A stretch of DNA of 64,000 nucleotides from DASYLJ01 sp964404165 (GTDB taxonomy: Bacteria; Desulfobacterota; Binatia; DP-6). Under the pieces are notes generated by a model that did not search any database, was not told where the DNA came from, and was given only the letters and a program-made list of their open reading frames with translations. Each line of letters starts with the position of its first letter. The first letter of the stretch is position 1. The translations under genes were made by a program, and so were the position numbers. Positions 26,063 through 35,057 of the stretch are shown piece by piece. The stretch is taken from contig CAYOIZ010000033.1 of NCBI GenBank assembly GCA_964404165.1, forward strand, positions 10,354 to 74,353, written 5' to 3'.

Positions 26063-28189
26063 ATGCCCACCAGGAACCGAGTGACAGGAAAATGTCTCGC
26101 GGCGATGCTCTGCATCGCGCTCGCCCTCCCCGGCGTCGCGGCCGCCCGGAAGAAGCCCAACATCCTCCTCATCATCATGGACGACGTCGGCATCGATCAG
26201 ATGCGGACGTTCGGCTACGCCCAGGACAACCAGCCGCGGCTGCCGAACATCGACACCATCGCCGAGGCCGGCGTCCGCTTCCGCAACGCCTGGGCGATGC
26301 CCGAATGCTCGCCCAGCCGCGTGTCGGTGTTCACCGGGCGCTATCCGCTGCGGACGGGGGTGATGACCGCCTTCATCAACACCGATCTCGCCAACTCGCA
26401 GATGTCGCCCTACGAGACGACGGTCCCGCGCGTGCTCGCCACCGCGGGCTACACCAGCGCCCTGATCGGCAAGTACCACATGGCCGGCCCGTACAATTAC
26501 CCGTCGGGCAACGACGCCCCGCACGATGCCGGGTTCGACTACTTCTACGGCAACCTGGAAGGTGCCCCGCGGCCGCTCGACACGACCGCCGGCGGCGTCG
26601 CGCCCGACGGCACGTACTCGTGCGGCTACGTCGACGATGCGCGCTTCGGCGCCTGCCGCTTCGCCGACGGCACCTGCACGGACCTCGGTACGCCGGTGGA
26701 CCTTCCGGGCCCCGGCCCGGGGCGCTCCTGCCTCGAGCAGGGCGGCATCCTCGTGCCCGAGCAGGCCTGCAGCGACACCGGCGGTCCGACGCCGAATTTC
26801 ACGACGTACAACGGCTACTACGTCGCACCGCTGATCATCATCGACGAGAACGGCACCCTCGATCAGGTGCCGACCACCGACCCGCGCTCGCGGCAGTACC
26901 TCACCATCAATCAGACGACCGCCGCCATCGACTGGATCACGAAGGCCCAGGCCGCCGGCAAGCCCTGGATGGCCACGGTCAGCTATTCGGCAGCTCATCT
27001 CCCGGTGCAGCAGGTCCCGACGTCGATCGCACCGGATCAGCCTCCGGGCACGGGCGAGCTCGACTGCACGGGCGTGGGCGCCGAGCGCATCCTCCAGAAT
27101 CACATGACCGAGGGGCTCGACACCGAGGTCGGACGCCTGCTCACCAGCGTCGGCCTCGCGACGCAGAACGCCGACGGCACCCTCAGCTACGATCCGGCGT
27201 CGAGCGACACGATGGTCGTCATCATCGGCGACAACGGCACCTACGGCTTGAGCGTGAAGGCCCCGTTCGACCCGACCCGGGCCAAGGCCTACGCCTACCA
27301 GACCGGCGTCTGGGTTCCGATGATCGCCTCGGGTCCGCTCGTACACGCCAAGAACGTCGGCACCGAGAAGGACGACATGGTCAACCTCGTCGACCTCTAC
27401 CGCCTGTTCGCCGAGGTCGCCGGCGTGAAGCTCGACAAGGTGGTCCCGCACACGCACACGCTCGATGCCCAGCCGATGCTCTCCTATCTGAAGAAGCCGA
27501 AGCAGAAGGAGATCCGGAAGACGAACTTCACGCAGATCGGCCAGAACGTGCACGCCACCGGGACCGTCCTCTGGCCGTGCGTGATCGAGTCGGTGAACAC
27601 CTGCATCCAGCTGTTCCCGACCCAGAGCCTCTGCGAGGACGAGGCCGGCACCTGGTACGGCCCCGGTGGCGTCGCGGGTGAGGACGGCATCGCGACGTGC
27701 TGCGACGTCAACGCCCAAACCAGCCAGAACCTTACGATCGTGCCCAACGCCCAGTGGGCGATGCGCAACGACGACTACAAGCTGGTGATGCTCGAGCAGC
27801 CCAACTGCACGACCAACGAGCTCGAGGTGGTGTACCAGTTCTACGCCATCAACGACGACGCGCCGACGCCGCTGCTCGACCGCGCCGACGCGAACCTGCT
27901 GACGTCGCCCACCCTCCCGCCCCAGGGGCTCGACGCCACCCAGCTCGACGCCTTCAACGACCTCTCGAAGACGCTCACCACGATGCTCGAGTCGCAGCCG
28001 GAATGCCCGGGCGACGGCAACCTCGACCGCCGCGTCAATCAGCTCGACTTCGACGACTGGGCCACGTTCGTCGGCCTCGGCTCGAGCGTCTACGACCTGA
28101 ACTTCGACAGCCAGACCGACGACGGCGACTCGCTGCTCATCCGCGCCAACTTCGACCAGCGCTGTGCGGTGAAGCGCAGCCCGAAATAG
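26063..28189 (+). CDS. secreted type I sulfatase with dockerin-like C-terminus
   Basis: A 708-residue protein with a Sec signal peptide (LAAMLCIALALPGVAAA). Sulfatase motifs are complete: DDVG metal ligands at the N-terminus, CSPSR with Cys82 as the formylglycine precursor, GKYHMAG, AAHLPVQ and IGDNGTYG. Because the site is Cys-type, maturation needs a formylglycine-generating enzyme or anaerobic sulfatase-maturating enzyme encoded elsewhere. The last 65 residues contain two Ca-binding dockerin-like loops (GDGNLDRRVNQLDFDDW and DLNFDSQTDDGDSLL). The chain is long and Cys-rich for the family. The ATG at 26063 follows AAGGAG. The substrate is a sulfate ester of unknown type. Confidence 0.9.
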   Translation: MPTRNRVTGKCLAAMLCIALALPGVAAARKKPNILLIIMDDVGIDQMRTFGYAQDNQPRLPNIDTIAEAGVRFRNAWAMPECSPSRVSVFTGRYPLRTGVMTAFINTDLANSQMSPYETTVPRVLATAGYTSALIGKYHMAGPYNYPSGNDAPHDAGFDYFYGNLEGAPRPLDTTAGGVAPDGTYSCGYVDDARFGACRFADGTCTDLGTPVDLPGPGPGRSCLEQGGILVPEQACSDTGGPTPNFTTYNGYYVAPLIIIDENGTLDQVPTTDPRSRQYLTINQTTAAIDWITKAQAAGKPWMATVSYSAAHLPVQQVPTSIAPDQPPGTGELDCTGVGAERILQNHMTEGLDTEVGRLLTSVGLATQNADGTLSYDPASSDTMVVIIGDNGTYGLSVKAPFDPTRAKAYAYQTGVWVPMIASGPLVHAKNVGTEKDDMVNLVDLYRLFAEVAGVKLDKVVPHTHTLDAQPMLSYLKKPKQKEIRKTNFTQIGQNVHATGTVLWPCVIESVNTCIQLFPTQSLCEDEAGTWYGPGGVAGEDGIATCCDVNAQTSQNLTIVPNAQWAMRNDDYKLVMLEQPNCTTNELEVVYQFYAINDDAPTPLLDRADANLLTSPTLPPQGLDATQLDAFNDLSKTLTTMLESQPECPGDGNLDRRVNQLDFDDWATFVGLGSSVYDLNFDSQTDDGDSLLIRANFDQRCAVKRSPK

Positions 28190-28194
28190 GCGAG

Positions 28195-28219
28195 CGCCCC
28201 AAGACCATGTCTTGGGGCG
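28195..28219 (+). terminator. hairpin after the sulfatase gene
   Basis: A perfect 11-bp stem (CGCCCCAAGAC, arms 28195-28205 and 28209-28219) with loop CAT begins six bases after the sulfatase stop. No T run follows, so factor-independent termination is not assured. Confidence 0.65.
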
Positions 28220-28397
28220 GGAATACCCGAGTGTGAGGCGACACGTCCCGTGCGACCACCATGACGCGGCCGGCGAAGCCGGCGCGCCATGCTGCTCCGA
28301 TCGCCTGCCGCACGCGGGCTGCCCTTGTCGCGCCGGCGTCGTCGGCCGCAACACCCAGGTCGCGCGGGACTCGTCGCGTCACGCTCGCGGGCTTCTT

Positions 28398-28422
28398 CGA
28401 CCCAGGACATGGTCCTGGGTCG
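28398..28422 (-). terminator. hairpin after the esterase gene
   Basis: A perfect 11-bp stem (CGACCCAGGAC, arms 28398-28408 and 28412-28422) with a 3-base loop lies five bases beyond the esterase stop on the minus strand. It is the covarying partner of the hairpin at 28195-28219. Confidence 0.65.
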
Positions 28423-28427
28423 GGCCG

Positions 28428-29858
28428 TCACTGGGCCGCGTTGGTGAGGTCCATCTCCCAGTAGAGGAAGTTCGTGGTCTGATCGATGATCTCGGTGCGG
28501 TGTGCCACGTACGGGACGTGCCCGGCACCGGCCCAGGTGGTCAGGAACGAATCGAGGCCGGCGGTCGTTGCCGCGTTGAAGGTGTCGACGGCCCACTGGT
28601 ACGGCACCACGACGTCGGACGTGCCGTGGAACAGCAGGCTCGGCGCGTCACCGGCGTTGATGGTGGGCCCGATCCGTCCGCCGGAGAGCGAGACCGCGGC
28701 AGCGACGGCGGCGCTCGGGTCTTCCGAGGTGCCGAAGCCCACGTTCAGGGCGGTGATGGCCCCGGCGGACGAGCCACCGATCGCGATGCGGGTCGGGTCG
28801 ATGCCGTAGGTGGCCGCGTTGGTGCGCAGGAAGCGCACCGCGGTCTGCGCGTCCTGCATCGCCTCGAGGATCGCGGTGACGCAGGCGAGCGTCGGGGCGC
28901 CGGCGGAGCAGCCGCCCGGCTCGAGGCGGTAGTTGATCGAGACGTTGACGTAGCCCTTGCGCGCGAAGGTGGTGGCCTCGTCGACCAGCTCGGGGGACGT
29001 CTTGTCGCCGGACGAGAACGAGCCGCCGTGCACCCACACGATCGCCGGCCGCTCGGTGACGGTGTCACCGGTGGGGGTGTAGGCGTCGAGCCGCAGCGTG
29101 ACCGTCTGGCCGGAGGCGTTCACCGCGCTGCCGAAGGTGATGTTGCTGGTGACGGTGGCGGCGGCGAACACCAGATCACGGTAGCGGAGCGGCGCATCGC
29201 CGGGGGGGACCAGGAAGGGAAATGCCGGCAGCGTCGTGGTCGTCGTCGAGGTCGACGTGCTGGTGGTCGTGACGGCCACGCACGACCCTTCGCTGGTGGG
29301 TCTCGACACCTTGAAGAGGGTGGACGTCGCGATGATCTTGGCGCCGTTTGCGAAGGCGACGCTGTACGAGTCACCCCCGGAGATGGTGAAGAGCACGCAG
29401 CCCGTCCCCGGCCCCGGCGGAACGACGTCGACGGGACCGAGCTTGCCGTCGATGGCGACGCTCAGCTGGAACGTGCCACCCTTGCTCTTCTTGATCTGGG
29501 CGCTCTTGACGGGCCCGTTCTCGCCCTTCGGGTCGCGATACTTGAACCCTTTCGCGGGGTCGCCGCTCCAGAAGGGCTTCCCGCTCGTCACGCTCACGCC
29601 CGCCGGCAGGTCGTAGCTCGCGCTGCTCGGCGTGATGCCCTCGAGCGTGATCGTCACCGTGGCGCCGCTGGCCGCAGGATCGCCGACCAGGACGTCGTCG
29701 CTGCCCGACTCCTTCGCCTTGACCGAAACCGACCGCTTGTCGGCGGTTCCCGGGTTCTTCACGGTCAGATCGCTGCCGAGCACCGTCTGATCGGCGGCGT
29801 GCGCCCCGGACGACACGGACAGGACGAACGATACGGCGAGCAGCAGGCGAGCAAGCAT
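28428..29858 (-). CDS. secreted alpha/beta-hydrolase esterase with N-terminal beta module
   Basis: A 476-residue protein. A Sec signal peptide (LLLAVSFVLSVSSGAHAA) is followed by a beta-rich module of about 170 residues (GFKYRDPKGENGPVKSAQI to a final GSC), then a Thr/Ser linker (TTTSTSTSTTTTTLP). The catalytic domain is a hormone-sensitive-lipase/carboxylesterase type: oxyanion block WVHGGSFSSG, nucleophile elbow IGGSSAGA, HGTSDVVVP with Asp and GAGHVPY with His. It probably hydrolyses short esters outside the cell. The beta module resembles the C-terminal module of the MauG-like protein at 43204-46407. The start is the ATG at 29858. Confidence 0.88.
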   Translation of the reverse strand: MLARLLLAVSFVLSVSSGAHAADQTVLGSDLTVKNPGTADKRSVSVKAKESGSDDVLVGDPAASGATVTITLEGITPSSASYDLPAGVSVTSGKPFWSGDPAKGFKYRDPKGENGPVKSAQIKKSKGGTFQLSVAIDGKLGPVDVVPPGPGTGCVLFTISGGDSYSVAFANGAKIIATSTLFKVSRPTSEGSCVAVTTTSTSTSTTTTTLPAFPFLVPPGDAPLRYRDLVFAAATVTSNITFGSAVNASGQTVTLRLDAYTPTGDTVTERPAIVWVHGGSFSSGDKTSPELVDEATTFARKGYVNVSINYRLEPGGCSAGAPTLACVTAILEAMQDAQTAVRFLRTNAATYGIDPTRIAIGGSSAGAITALNVGFGTSEDPSAAVAAAVSLSGGRIGPTINAGDAPSLLFHGTSDVVVPYQWAVDTFNAATTAGLDSFLTTWAGAGHVPYVAHRTEIIDQTTNFLYWEMDLTNAAQ

Positions 29859-30073
29859 GCGAGTCCCCCCTTCGAGCACGCCTCCGGCCCGAGCAACGCC
29901 GAGGCGGCGGGACAGTACCATCCCAGGTGGGATTCGGGTCAATCGCATTTCCGTGCGATGGCGCCTGGCCGCACGACCGGAAAATTCCCTGTGGACGTCC
30001 ACCACCACCCGTGTGGTACAGACTCATGGCTGCATAGTGCCCGTTCTGCCCGTCACCGAAGGGGGAGTCGCTC

Positions 30074-32470
30074 GTGAAAAACCGCTGTGCGTCGCTGTTG
30101 ACCCTCACACTGCTCGCCGTGTCCACCGCCTGGGGTGCAGACACCGCGCGCTACATCCTGCCACCCGGGAACTTCGGCGGCGTGCCGTTCACCGTGAACT
30201 CCACGGATCAGCTGCCGCTCTACTCGGGGCTGTCCCCGCTGCGTGACAACATCACGCCGGCCGACATCGACCACTTCTTCCTTCCCGAGGACTTCACCCC
30301 GATCGAGCCGAGTCAGGAGATCGCAACCGGACGTCCCGGCCTGCGGCTCGTGTACGACGCGTACGGTATCCCGCACATCTACGGCCAGACGCGCGCGGAC
30401 GTCTCGTTCGGCGCCGGCTGGACGTCGGCACGCGACCGCGGGCTCCTCCTCCAGATCGGCCGCGGCCCGGCGCGCGTCGCCGTGGCCGACGTGCCCAACA
30501 TCGACGCCTTCTCGCTCGTCACCGGCGTGCAGTCCTTCGTCCCGAGCGCGGCGGCCGAGGCCCTCGTGACGGAGCAGGTGCAGCTGATCCTCTCCACCTA
30601 CGGCAGCTACGGGCAGGAGATCATCGCCGACGCCCAGGCCTACGCCGACGGCGTCAACGCCTACCTCGCGTCCATCGGCAGCACCCAGCCCACGTTCACG
30701 GTGAACGACGTCGTCGCCGTCACCGCGTTCATCGGCTCGATCTTCGGCGCCGGTGGCGGCGGCGAGGCCGCGAACTCCGACCTCCTCGCCAAGCTCCAGC
30801 AGCAGCTCGGCGCCGACCAGGGCTACAAGGCATGGGTCGACGTGATGCTGGCCGACGACCCCGAGGCGCCGACCACGATCACGAAGCGGTTCAAGTACGG
30901 GCCGCTCACCGGCGGCGAGGTGAAGGGCTCCGTCGTCGTCGATCCCGGCTCCATCCAGAGCCTCGACCCGCGGCTGCCGCCTCCGATGGCGGGCCTCGCC
31001 CCTGCCCGTCGCCGTGCCTCGAACTTCCTGGTCACGGCGCCGTCGCGCACCGCGTCCGGCAACTCGGTCGCCGTCATGGGCCCGCAGCTCGGCTACTACT
31101 ATCCCGAGATCGTGCAGCAGATCGATCTGCACGGCCCCGACTTCACCGCGCAGGGTGCCGCCGTGCCCGGTCTGGCGATGTACATCCTGATCGGTCGCAC
31201 GCCCGACTATGCGTGGAGCCTCACCTCGGCCGGCCACGACGTGCGTGACGTCTTCGCCGAGGAGCTCTGCGAGCCGGACTTCTCTCCGCCGACCCGGACG
31301 TCGACGCACTACAAGTTCAACGGCGACTGCATCGCCATGACGCCCTTCAACGCCGGCACGCTGAACGGCACCCCGCTCCGCTACAACATCACGGTCCACG
31401 GACCGGTGTTCGCCACCGCCACGGTCGGGGGCAAGCCGTTCGCGCTCTCGCGCCGACGCTCGACGTTCGGCCGCGACGGCCTCAACCTCGCCGCGCTGAA
31501 GGGCATGACCGAGGGCGAGGCGAGCACCCCGGCCAAGTTCTGGAAGACGGCGAACAAGTTCGGGTTCACCTTCAACTGGGCCTACGTCTCCCGCCGCGGC
31601 ACGGCGTACTTCACCTCCGGCCTGCTGCCGCGGCGCGCGCGCGGCCTCGACCGTCGCCTTCCGACCCTCGGCACCGGCGGCTTCGAGTGGAAGAAGAAGT
31701 TCCTCAATCTGGGCAAGCATCCGCACGACGTCTCCGGACCCGGTGGGCTCCTGCTCAACTGGAACAACCGCTCGGCACCGGGCTTCATGCACGGCGACGA
31801 CGAGCCCTACGGCTCCGTACAGCGGGTCGAGATGTTCAACCGCTTCCCCGCGGCGGTGCAGATCACCGACAACGTCGGCATCATGAATCGCGCCGCGACC
31901 CAGGACGTGCGCTCGCCCGTCTGGCCCGTCGTGAGCCGCGTGCTCCGCAGCGCCGGCCCGGCCCCCGACCCGCGTGATCAGCAGATCGTCGACCTGCTCG
32001 ACGAGTGGGTCGGCCGCGATGCGCCGCGCCTCGACGCCGACGCCGACACCTTCTACGACGAGCCGGGCCCGGTGATCATGGACGCGATGTGGCGCCCGAT
32101 CGCGAACGCCGTCATGTCGCCGGTGTTCGGCCCGCTCATCGCCGACCTCGACAACGTCCGGAATCTCGACGGCCAGGAAGGCGAGTCCTACGTCGACAAG
32201 GATCTGCGAAAGCTGCTCGGCGATCCGGTCGTCGGCCCGTTCAACCTGTCGTACTGCGGCGCCGGCTCGCTGGCGGCGTGTCGTGACTCCCTCTGGCAGG
32301 CGATCCACGCGGCGGCCGACGCCACCGCCATATCGCAGGGTCAGCCCGACCCGTCGCTGTGGCGGAAGCTGGCGGCGACGACCGGCTTCGTGCCGGGCCT
32401 GCTCCCGAACCGGTTCCCCACGACGAACCGGCCGACGTTCCAGCAGGTCCTCGAGTTCGAGCGCAACTGA
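30074..32470 (+). CDS. secreted penicillin acylase family (Ntn hydrolase) protein
   Basis: A 798-residue precursor with signal peptide (SLLTLTLLAVSTAWGAD). The alpha part carries DAYGIPHIYGQTRADVSFG, typical of this family. The beta chain would begin at Ser316 in RRASNFLVTAPSRTASGNSV, where autocatalytic cleavage exposes the Ser nucleophile; the preceding residue is Ala, where many members have Gly. Later VSRRGTAYFTSG and LLNWNNRSAPG fit the core. These enzymes hydrolyse amides such as beta-lactam side chains, acyl-homoserine lactones or N-acyl amino acids; the natural substrate is unknown. The GTG start follows GGGGGAG with good spacing. Confidence 0.9.
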   Translation: MKNRCASLLTLTLLAVSTAWGADTARYILPPGNFGGVPFTVNSTDQLPLYSGLSPLRDNITPADIDHFFLPEDFTPIEPSQEIATGRPGLRLVYDAYGIPHIYGQTRADVSFGAGWTSARDRGLLLQIGRGPARVAVADVPNIDAFSLVTGVQSFVPSAAAEALVTEQVQLILSTYGSYGQEIIADAQAYADGVNAYLASIGSTQPTFTVNDVVAVTAFIGSIFGAGGGGEAANSDLLAKLQQQLGADQGYKAWVDVMLADDPEAPTTITKRFKYGPLTGGEVKGSVVVDPGSIQSLDPRLPPPMAGLAPARRRASNFLVTAPSRTASGNSVAVMGPQLGYYYPEIVQQIDLHGPDFTAQGAAVPGLAMYILIGRTPDYAWSLTSAGHDVRDVFAEELCEPDFSPPTRTSTHYKFNGDCIAMTPFNAGTLNGTPLRYNITVHGPVFATATVGGKPFALSRRRSTFGRDGLNLAALKGMTEGEASTPAKFWKTANKFGFTFNWAYVSRRGTAYFTSGLLPRRARGLDRRLPTLGTGGFEWKKKFLNLGKHPHDVSGPGGLLLNWNNRSAPGFMHGDDEPYGSVQRVEMFNRFPAAVQITDNVGIMNRAATQDVRSPVWPVVSRVLRSAGPAPDPRDQQIVDLLDEWVGRDAPRLDADADTFYDEPGPVIMDAMWRPIANAVMSPVFGPLIADLDNVRNLDGQEGESYVDKDLRKLLGDPVVGPFNLSYCGAGSLAACRDSLWQAIHAAADATAISQGQPDPSLWRKLAATTGFVPGLLPNRFPTTNRPTFQQVLEFERN

Positions 32471-32484
32471 CCGGCTCCCGCAGC

Positions 32485-32518
32485 GGCTGCGACGTCACCG
32501 TGTGGTGACGTCGCAGCC
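32485..32518. terminator. 15-bp perfect hairpin between convergent genes
   Basis: Arms 32485-32499 (GGCTGCGACGTCACC) and 32504-32518 pair perfectly around the loop GTGT. The structure abuts the methyltransferase stop codon and lies 14 bases after the acylase stop, so it serves both strands. No T run is present. Confidence 0.75.
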
Positions 32519-33133
32519 TCAGGCAACGGTAGCGGTGCCGCGATAGATCGGGAGCAGCGTCCAGCGATCGCGCCCGATCGCGGCGACGTCGCCGAGCCGG
32601 AGGCCGGCCTGGGCGACCAGGGCAATGGCGTCGCGATTCGGATGGCATCCTCCGAGAACGCGCCGCCACAGCGGTGTCACCGCGTCCTGGAGATGGGCGA
32701 CGCCGGCCTGCGGGGAACGTGCGTGCTCGACGAACAGCAGCCGGCCATCGGGGCGCAGGACACGGCGCAGCGCCCGTAGCGCCGCGAGCGGATCCGGGAT
32801 GGTGCAGAGCGTGAAGGTGACGACGACGGTGTCGAACGCCGCGTCCGCGAACGGCAGCCGCTCGGCGTCGGCCTGGACGAGCACCGCGCGTCCACGCAAC
32901 GTCGCGAACCGCGGCCGGGCGCGCGCCAGCATGTGCGGATCGGGCTCGATGCCCACCAGCATCGTCACCTGCGGGCCGTAGTACGGCACGTTGAGCCCCG
33001 TGCCGACGCCGACTTCGAGCACGCGTCCCACCGCATCGGGAACGACCAGCCGTCGCGCGTCCTCGAGCGGTCGCATCGCCCAGTCGAGGGTCGCCGCAAG
33101 GATCGGATGCGAAGGCGTTGCCACGGCACGCAC
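32519..33133 (-). CDS. class I SAM-dependent methyltransferase
   Basis: A 204-residue cytosolic protein. Motif I is VLEVGVGTGLNVPYYG, followed by IEPDPHMLARA (motif II acid), LVQADAERLPFADAAFDTVV, TLCTIPDP and VLRPDGRLLFVEHAR. This pattern matches the UbiE/PmtA-like group, which includes phosphatidylethanolamine N-methyltransferases and small-molecule methyltransferases; the acceptor cannot be assigned. The GTG at 33133 is used; the GTG at 33124 is an alternative. Divergent from the phosphatase gene by about 120 bases. Confidence 0.87.
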   Translation of the reverse strand: MRAVATPSHPILAATLDWAMRPLEDARRLVVPDAVGRVLEVGVGTGLNVPYYGPQVTMLVGIEPDPHMLARARPRFATLRGRAVLVQADAERLPFADAAFDTVVVTFTLCTIPDPLAALRALRRVLRPDGRLLFVEHARSPQAGVAHLQDAVTPLWRRVLGGCHPNRDAIALVAQAGLRLGDVAAIGRDRWTLLPIYRGTATVA

Positions 33134-33253
33134 CTACGGCGTCGGGGCGACGGTGGCAACTCGGGCCGGCATCCACGTTCGTGCGTCCCGGTCGGCTGGG
33201 TGCGCAGCGTCGGCACATGGGCGATGGCCTTCGGATCGTGTATGGCGGCGCGC

Positions 33254-33880
33254 ATGGGTCGGCACGCCACGCAGCTCCTGCTCGTCCGCCACGGCGAGAC
33301 CGAATGGAGCCGACTCGGTCGCCATACCGGGCGGACCGATCTGGCCCTCACCGACGGCGGCAGAGCGCAGGCGCGCAGCCTCGTGCCGGTCCTGTCGCAG
33401 CGGAGGTTCGTGAAGGTCCTAACGAGCCCCCTGCGTCGCGCGCGGGACACCTGCGACCTCGCCGGGCTCGGCGACCGGGCGGAGATCCGCCCCGACCTCG
33501 CCGAATGGAACTACGGCGATTTCGAAGGGCTCACGATCGACGAGATCGGCGCCCGCCAGCCGGGATGGGATCTCTGGCGGGACGGTTGCCCCGGCGGCGA
33601 GTCCGCCGACGACGTCGCCGTGCGGGTCGATCGCGTCGTCGCCGAGGTGCGCACGGTCGTCGGTGCCCCCGGCTGGCAGCCGGGCGACGGGGTGGTCGCG
33701 GTGTTCGCCCATGGCCACGTGTTGCGCGCGCTCGGCGCGCGCTGGGTCGGGCTGTCGCCCCGCGACGGGGGCATCTTCGATCTCGACACCGCGACGCTGA
33801 GTCAGCTCGGCGTGGACGGGCCACGCTCCGTCGTCGTGACCTGGAACGACGGTCATCACCTCGCGGTGTCGACCCGTTAG
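33254..33880 (+). CDS. histidine phosphatase family protein
   Basis: A 208-residue cytosolic protein. LLLVRHGETEWSRLGRHTGR holds the RHG motif. LTSPLRRARDTCDLAG gives the second Arg, LAEWNYGDFEGLT the acidic residue, and VFAHGHVLRALGARW the second catalytic His. The pattern is that of SixA/CobC/phosphoglycerate-mutase-like phosphatases. The substrate is unknown. The ATG at 33254 gives the compact family start; the ATG at 33242 is in frame and possible. Its stop lies 7 bases from the stop of the convergent acyl-CoA dehydrogenase gene. Confidence 0.88.
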   Translation: MGRHATQLLLVRHGETEWSRLGRHTGRTDLALTDGGRAQARSLVPVLSQRRFVKVLTSPLRRARDTCDLAGLGDRAEIRPDLAEWNYGDFEGLTIDEIGARQPGWDLWRDGCPGGESADDVAVRVDRVVAEVRTVVGAPGWQPGDGVVAVFAHGHVLRALGARWVGLSPRDGGIFDLDTATLSQLGVDGPRSVVVTWNDGHHLAVSTR

Positions 33881-33887
33881 TGCCTCG

Positions 33888-35039
33888 TCACGCGCCGCCC
33901 GCCCCAGCCGAGCTTCCCACCCGCGCCGCGATGCGCCCGCCGAGCTGCACGAGGTGGACCGCCGCACCGCCGAGCGTGAGCTCGATCTGGCGCGTGCGGC
34001 GGAAGTAGCGGAAGAGCGGATACTCGGTGTCGACGCCGATGCCCCCGTGCAGGTGCTGCGCGGCGTGTGCGACCCGGAAGCCACCCTCCGCGGCCCAGAA
34101 CTTGGCGGTGTCGAGCGCCTCGTCGGCGTCGAGCCCGGCGCCGAGGCGCCACGCCGCCTGCCGGGCGGTGAGCACGACCGCTTCGGTGTCGATGTAGGCG
34201 TCGGCGGCGCGCTGCGCGACCGCCTGGAACGTCGCGATCTTCTGGCCGAACTGCTCGCGCTCCGACACGTGCGCCGCGGTCAGACGCAGCGCCTCGGCGC
34301 ATACACCGGCCTGCATGGCGCACAACCCCGCCGTCACCCGGCGCACGATCCAGGACACGATCTCCGCGCCGGCGCCGTCCTCACCCAGCAGGTCCGCGTC
34401 CGTCACCCGCACGCCGGCAAATCGCACCGTCGACAGCACCTCGCACGCGGTGGTCTCGACGCGCTCGTGTGTCACCCCCGCTGCCCGCGGGTCGACCAGG
34501 AACACCGCGTACCCGTCGACGGCGGTACGCGCCGGCACCAGCAGCAGATCGGCCACGTGCGCTGCCGCGACGAGGCGCTTCTCCCCGTCGAGGCGCCATC
34601 CGTTGCCGTCGCGCCGTGCGGTCGTCGTGGGCGCCATCGCGGCGAGCTCGTTCCCCGCCTCGATCAACGTTGGGGCGAGGACCATCGAGCCGTCACACAC
34701 CCGCGGCAGGATGCGCTCGCGTTGCACGCGGCTGCCGAACGCATCGATCGGCATCGCCCCACCGACGACGGTCGCCAGATAGGGCAGCGGCGCAACCGTG
34801 CGTCCGATCTGCTCCAGCACCAGGCACGCCTCGACGATCCCCATGCCGGTGCCGCCCACGTCCTCCGCCAGCGGCACCCCGAGCAGCCCCGCGTCGGCCA
34901 GACGCTTCCATTCGTCGGTCCCGATGCGGTCGGCGGTGGCCTCGATGGCGCGCAGCCGCTCGCGCGTCAGCGATTCCCGCAGTATCTGCAGCGCCAGATC
35001 GGCGATGGCGCGTTGGTTCTCGTCGAGCTCGAGGTCCAT
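33888..35039 (-). CDS. acyl-CoA dehydrogenase, non-catalytic-type subunit
   Basis: A 383-residue flavoprotein-fold protein (MDLELDENQRAIADLALQIL to HLHGGIGVDTEYPLFRYFRR). The C-terminal RYFRRTRQIELTLGGAAVH takes the place of the catalytic-Glu block (YEGT) of classical medium-chain enzymes. Such variants are the partner subunits of alpha2beta2 acyl-CoA dehydrogenases known from steroid side-chain degradation (FadE26/27 and FadE28/29 types). It follows the larger subunit gene by 18 bases, which supports a heteromer. The acyl substrate is unknown; polycyclic or branched acyl-CoA is a reasonable guess from the family. Confidence 0.85.
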   Translation of the reverse strand: MDLELDENQRAIADLALQILRESLTRERLRAIEATADRIGTDEWKRLADAGLLGVPLAEDVGGTGMGIVEACLVLEQIGRTVAPLPYLATVVGGAMPIDAFGSRVQRERILPRVCDGSMVLAPTLIEAGNELAAMAPTTTARRDGNGWRLDGEKRLVAAAHVADLLLVPARTAVDGYAVFLVDPRAAGVTHERVETTACEVLSTVRFAGVRVTDADLLGEDGAGAEIVSWIVRRVTAGLCAMQAGVCAEALRLTAAHVSEREQFGQKIATFQAVAQRAADAYIDTEAVVLTARQAAWRLGAGLDADEALDTAKFWAAEGGFRVAHAAQHLHGGIGVDTEYPLFRYFRRTRQIELTLGGAAVHLVQLGGRIAARVGSSAGAGGA

Positions 35040-35057
35040 GTCGTCGACTCCCGTTGG

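Larger units (their letters stand above)
28195..28422. repeat. inverted pair of about 92-94-nt elements
   Basis: Left copy 28195-28286 on the plus strand and right copy 28329-28422 on the minus strand match at about three quarters of positions with one 2-base gap; the spacer is 42 bases. Each copy begins with a perfect 11-bp hairpin. The four differences between the two hairpins fall on paired positions and keep pairing. The pair exactly fills the gap between the sulfatase and esterase stop codons. It encodes no convincing protein. It could be a bidirectional terminator, a REP-like mobile element pair, or a structured RNA. Confidence 0.85.

Noticed and set aside
28195..28422. Insertion sequence bounded by terminal inverted repeats
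   Set aside because: The 42-base space between the copies has no transposase and no target duplication is visible; kept as a repeat pair only.
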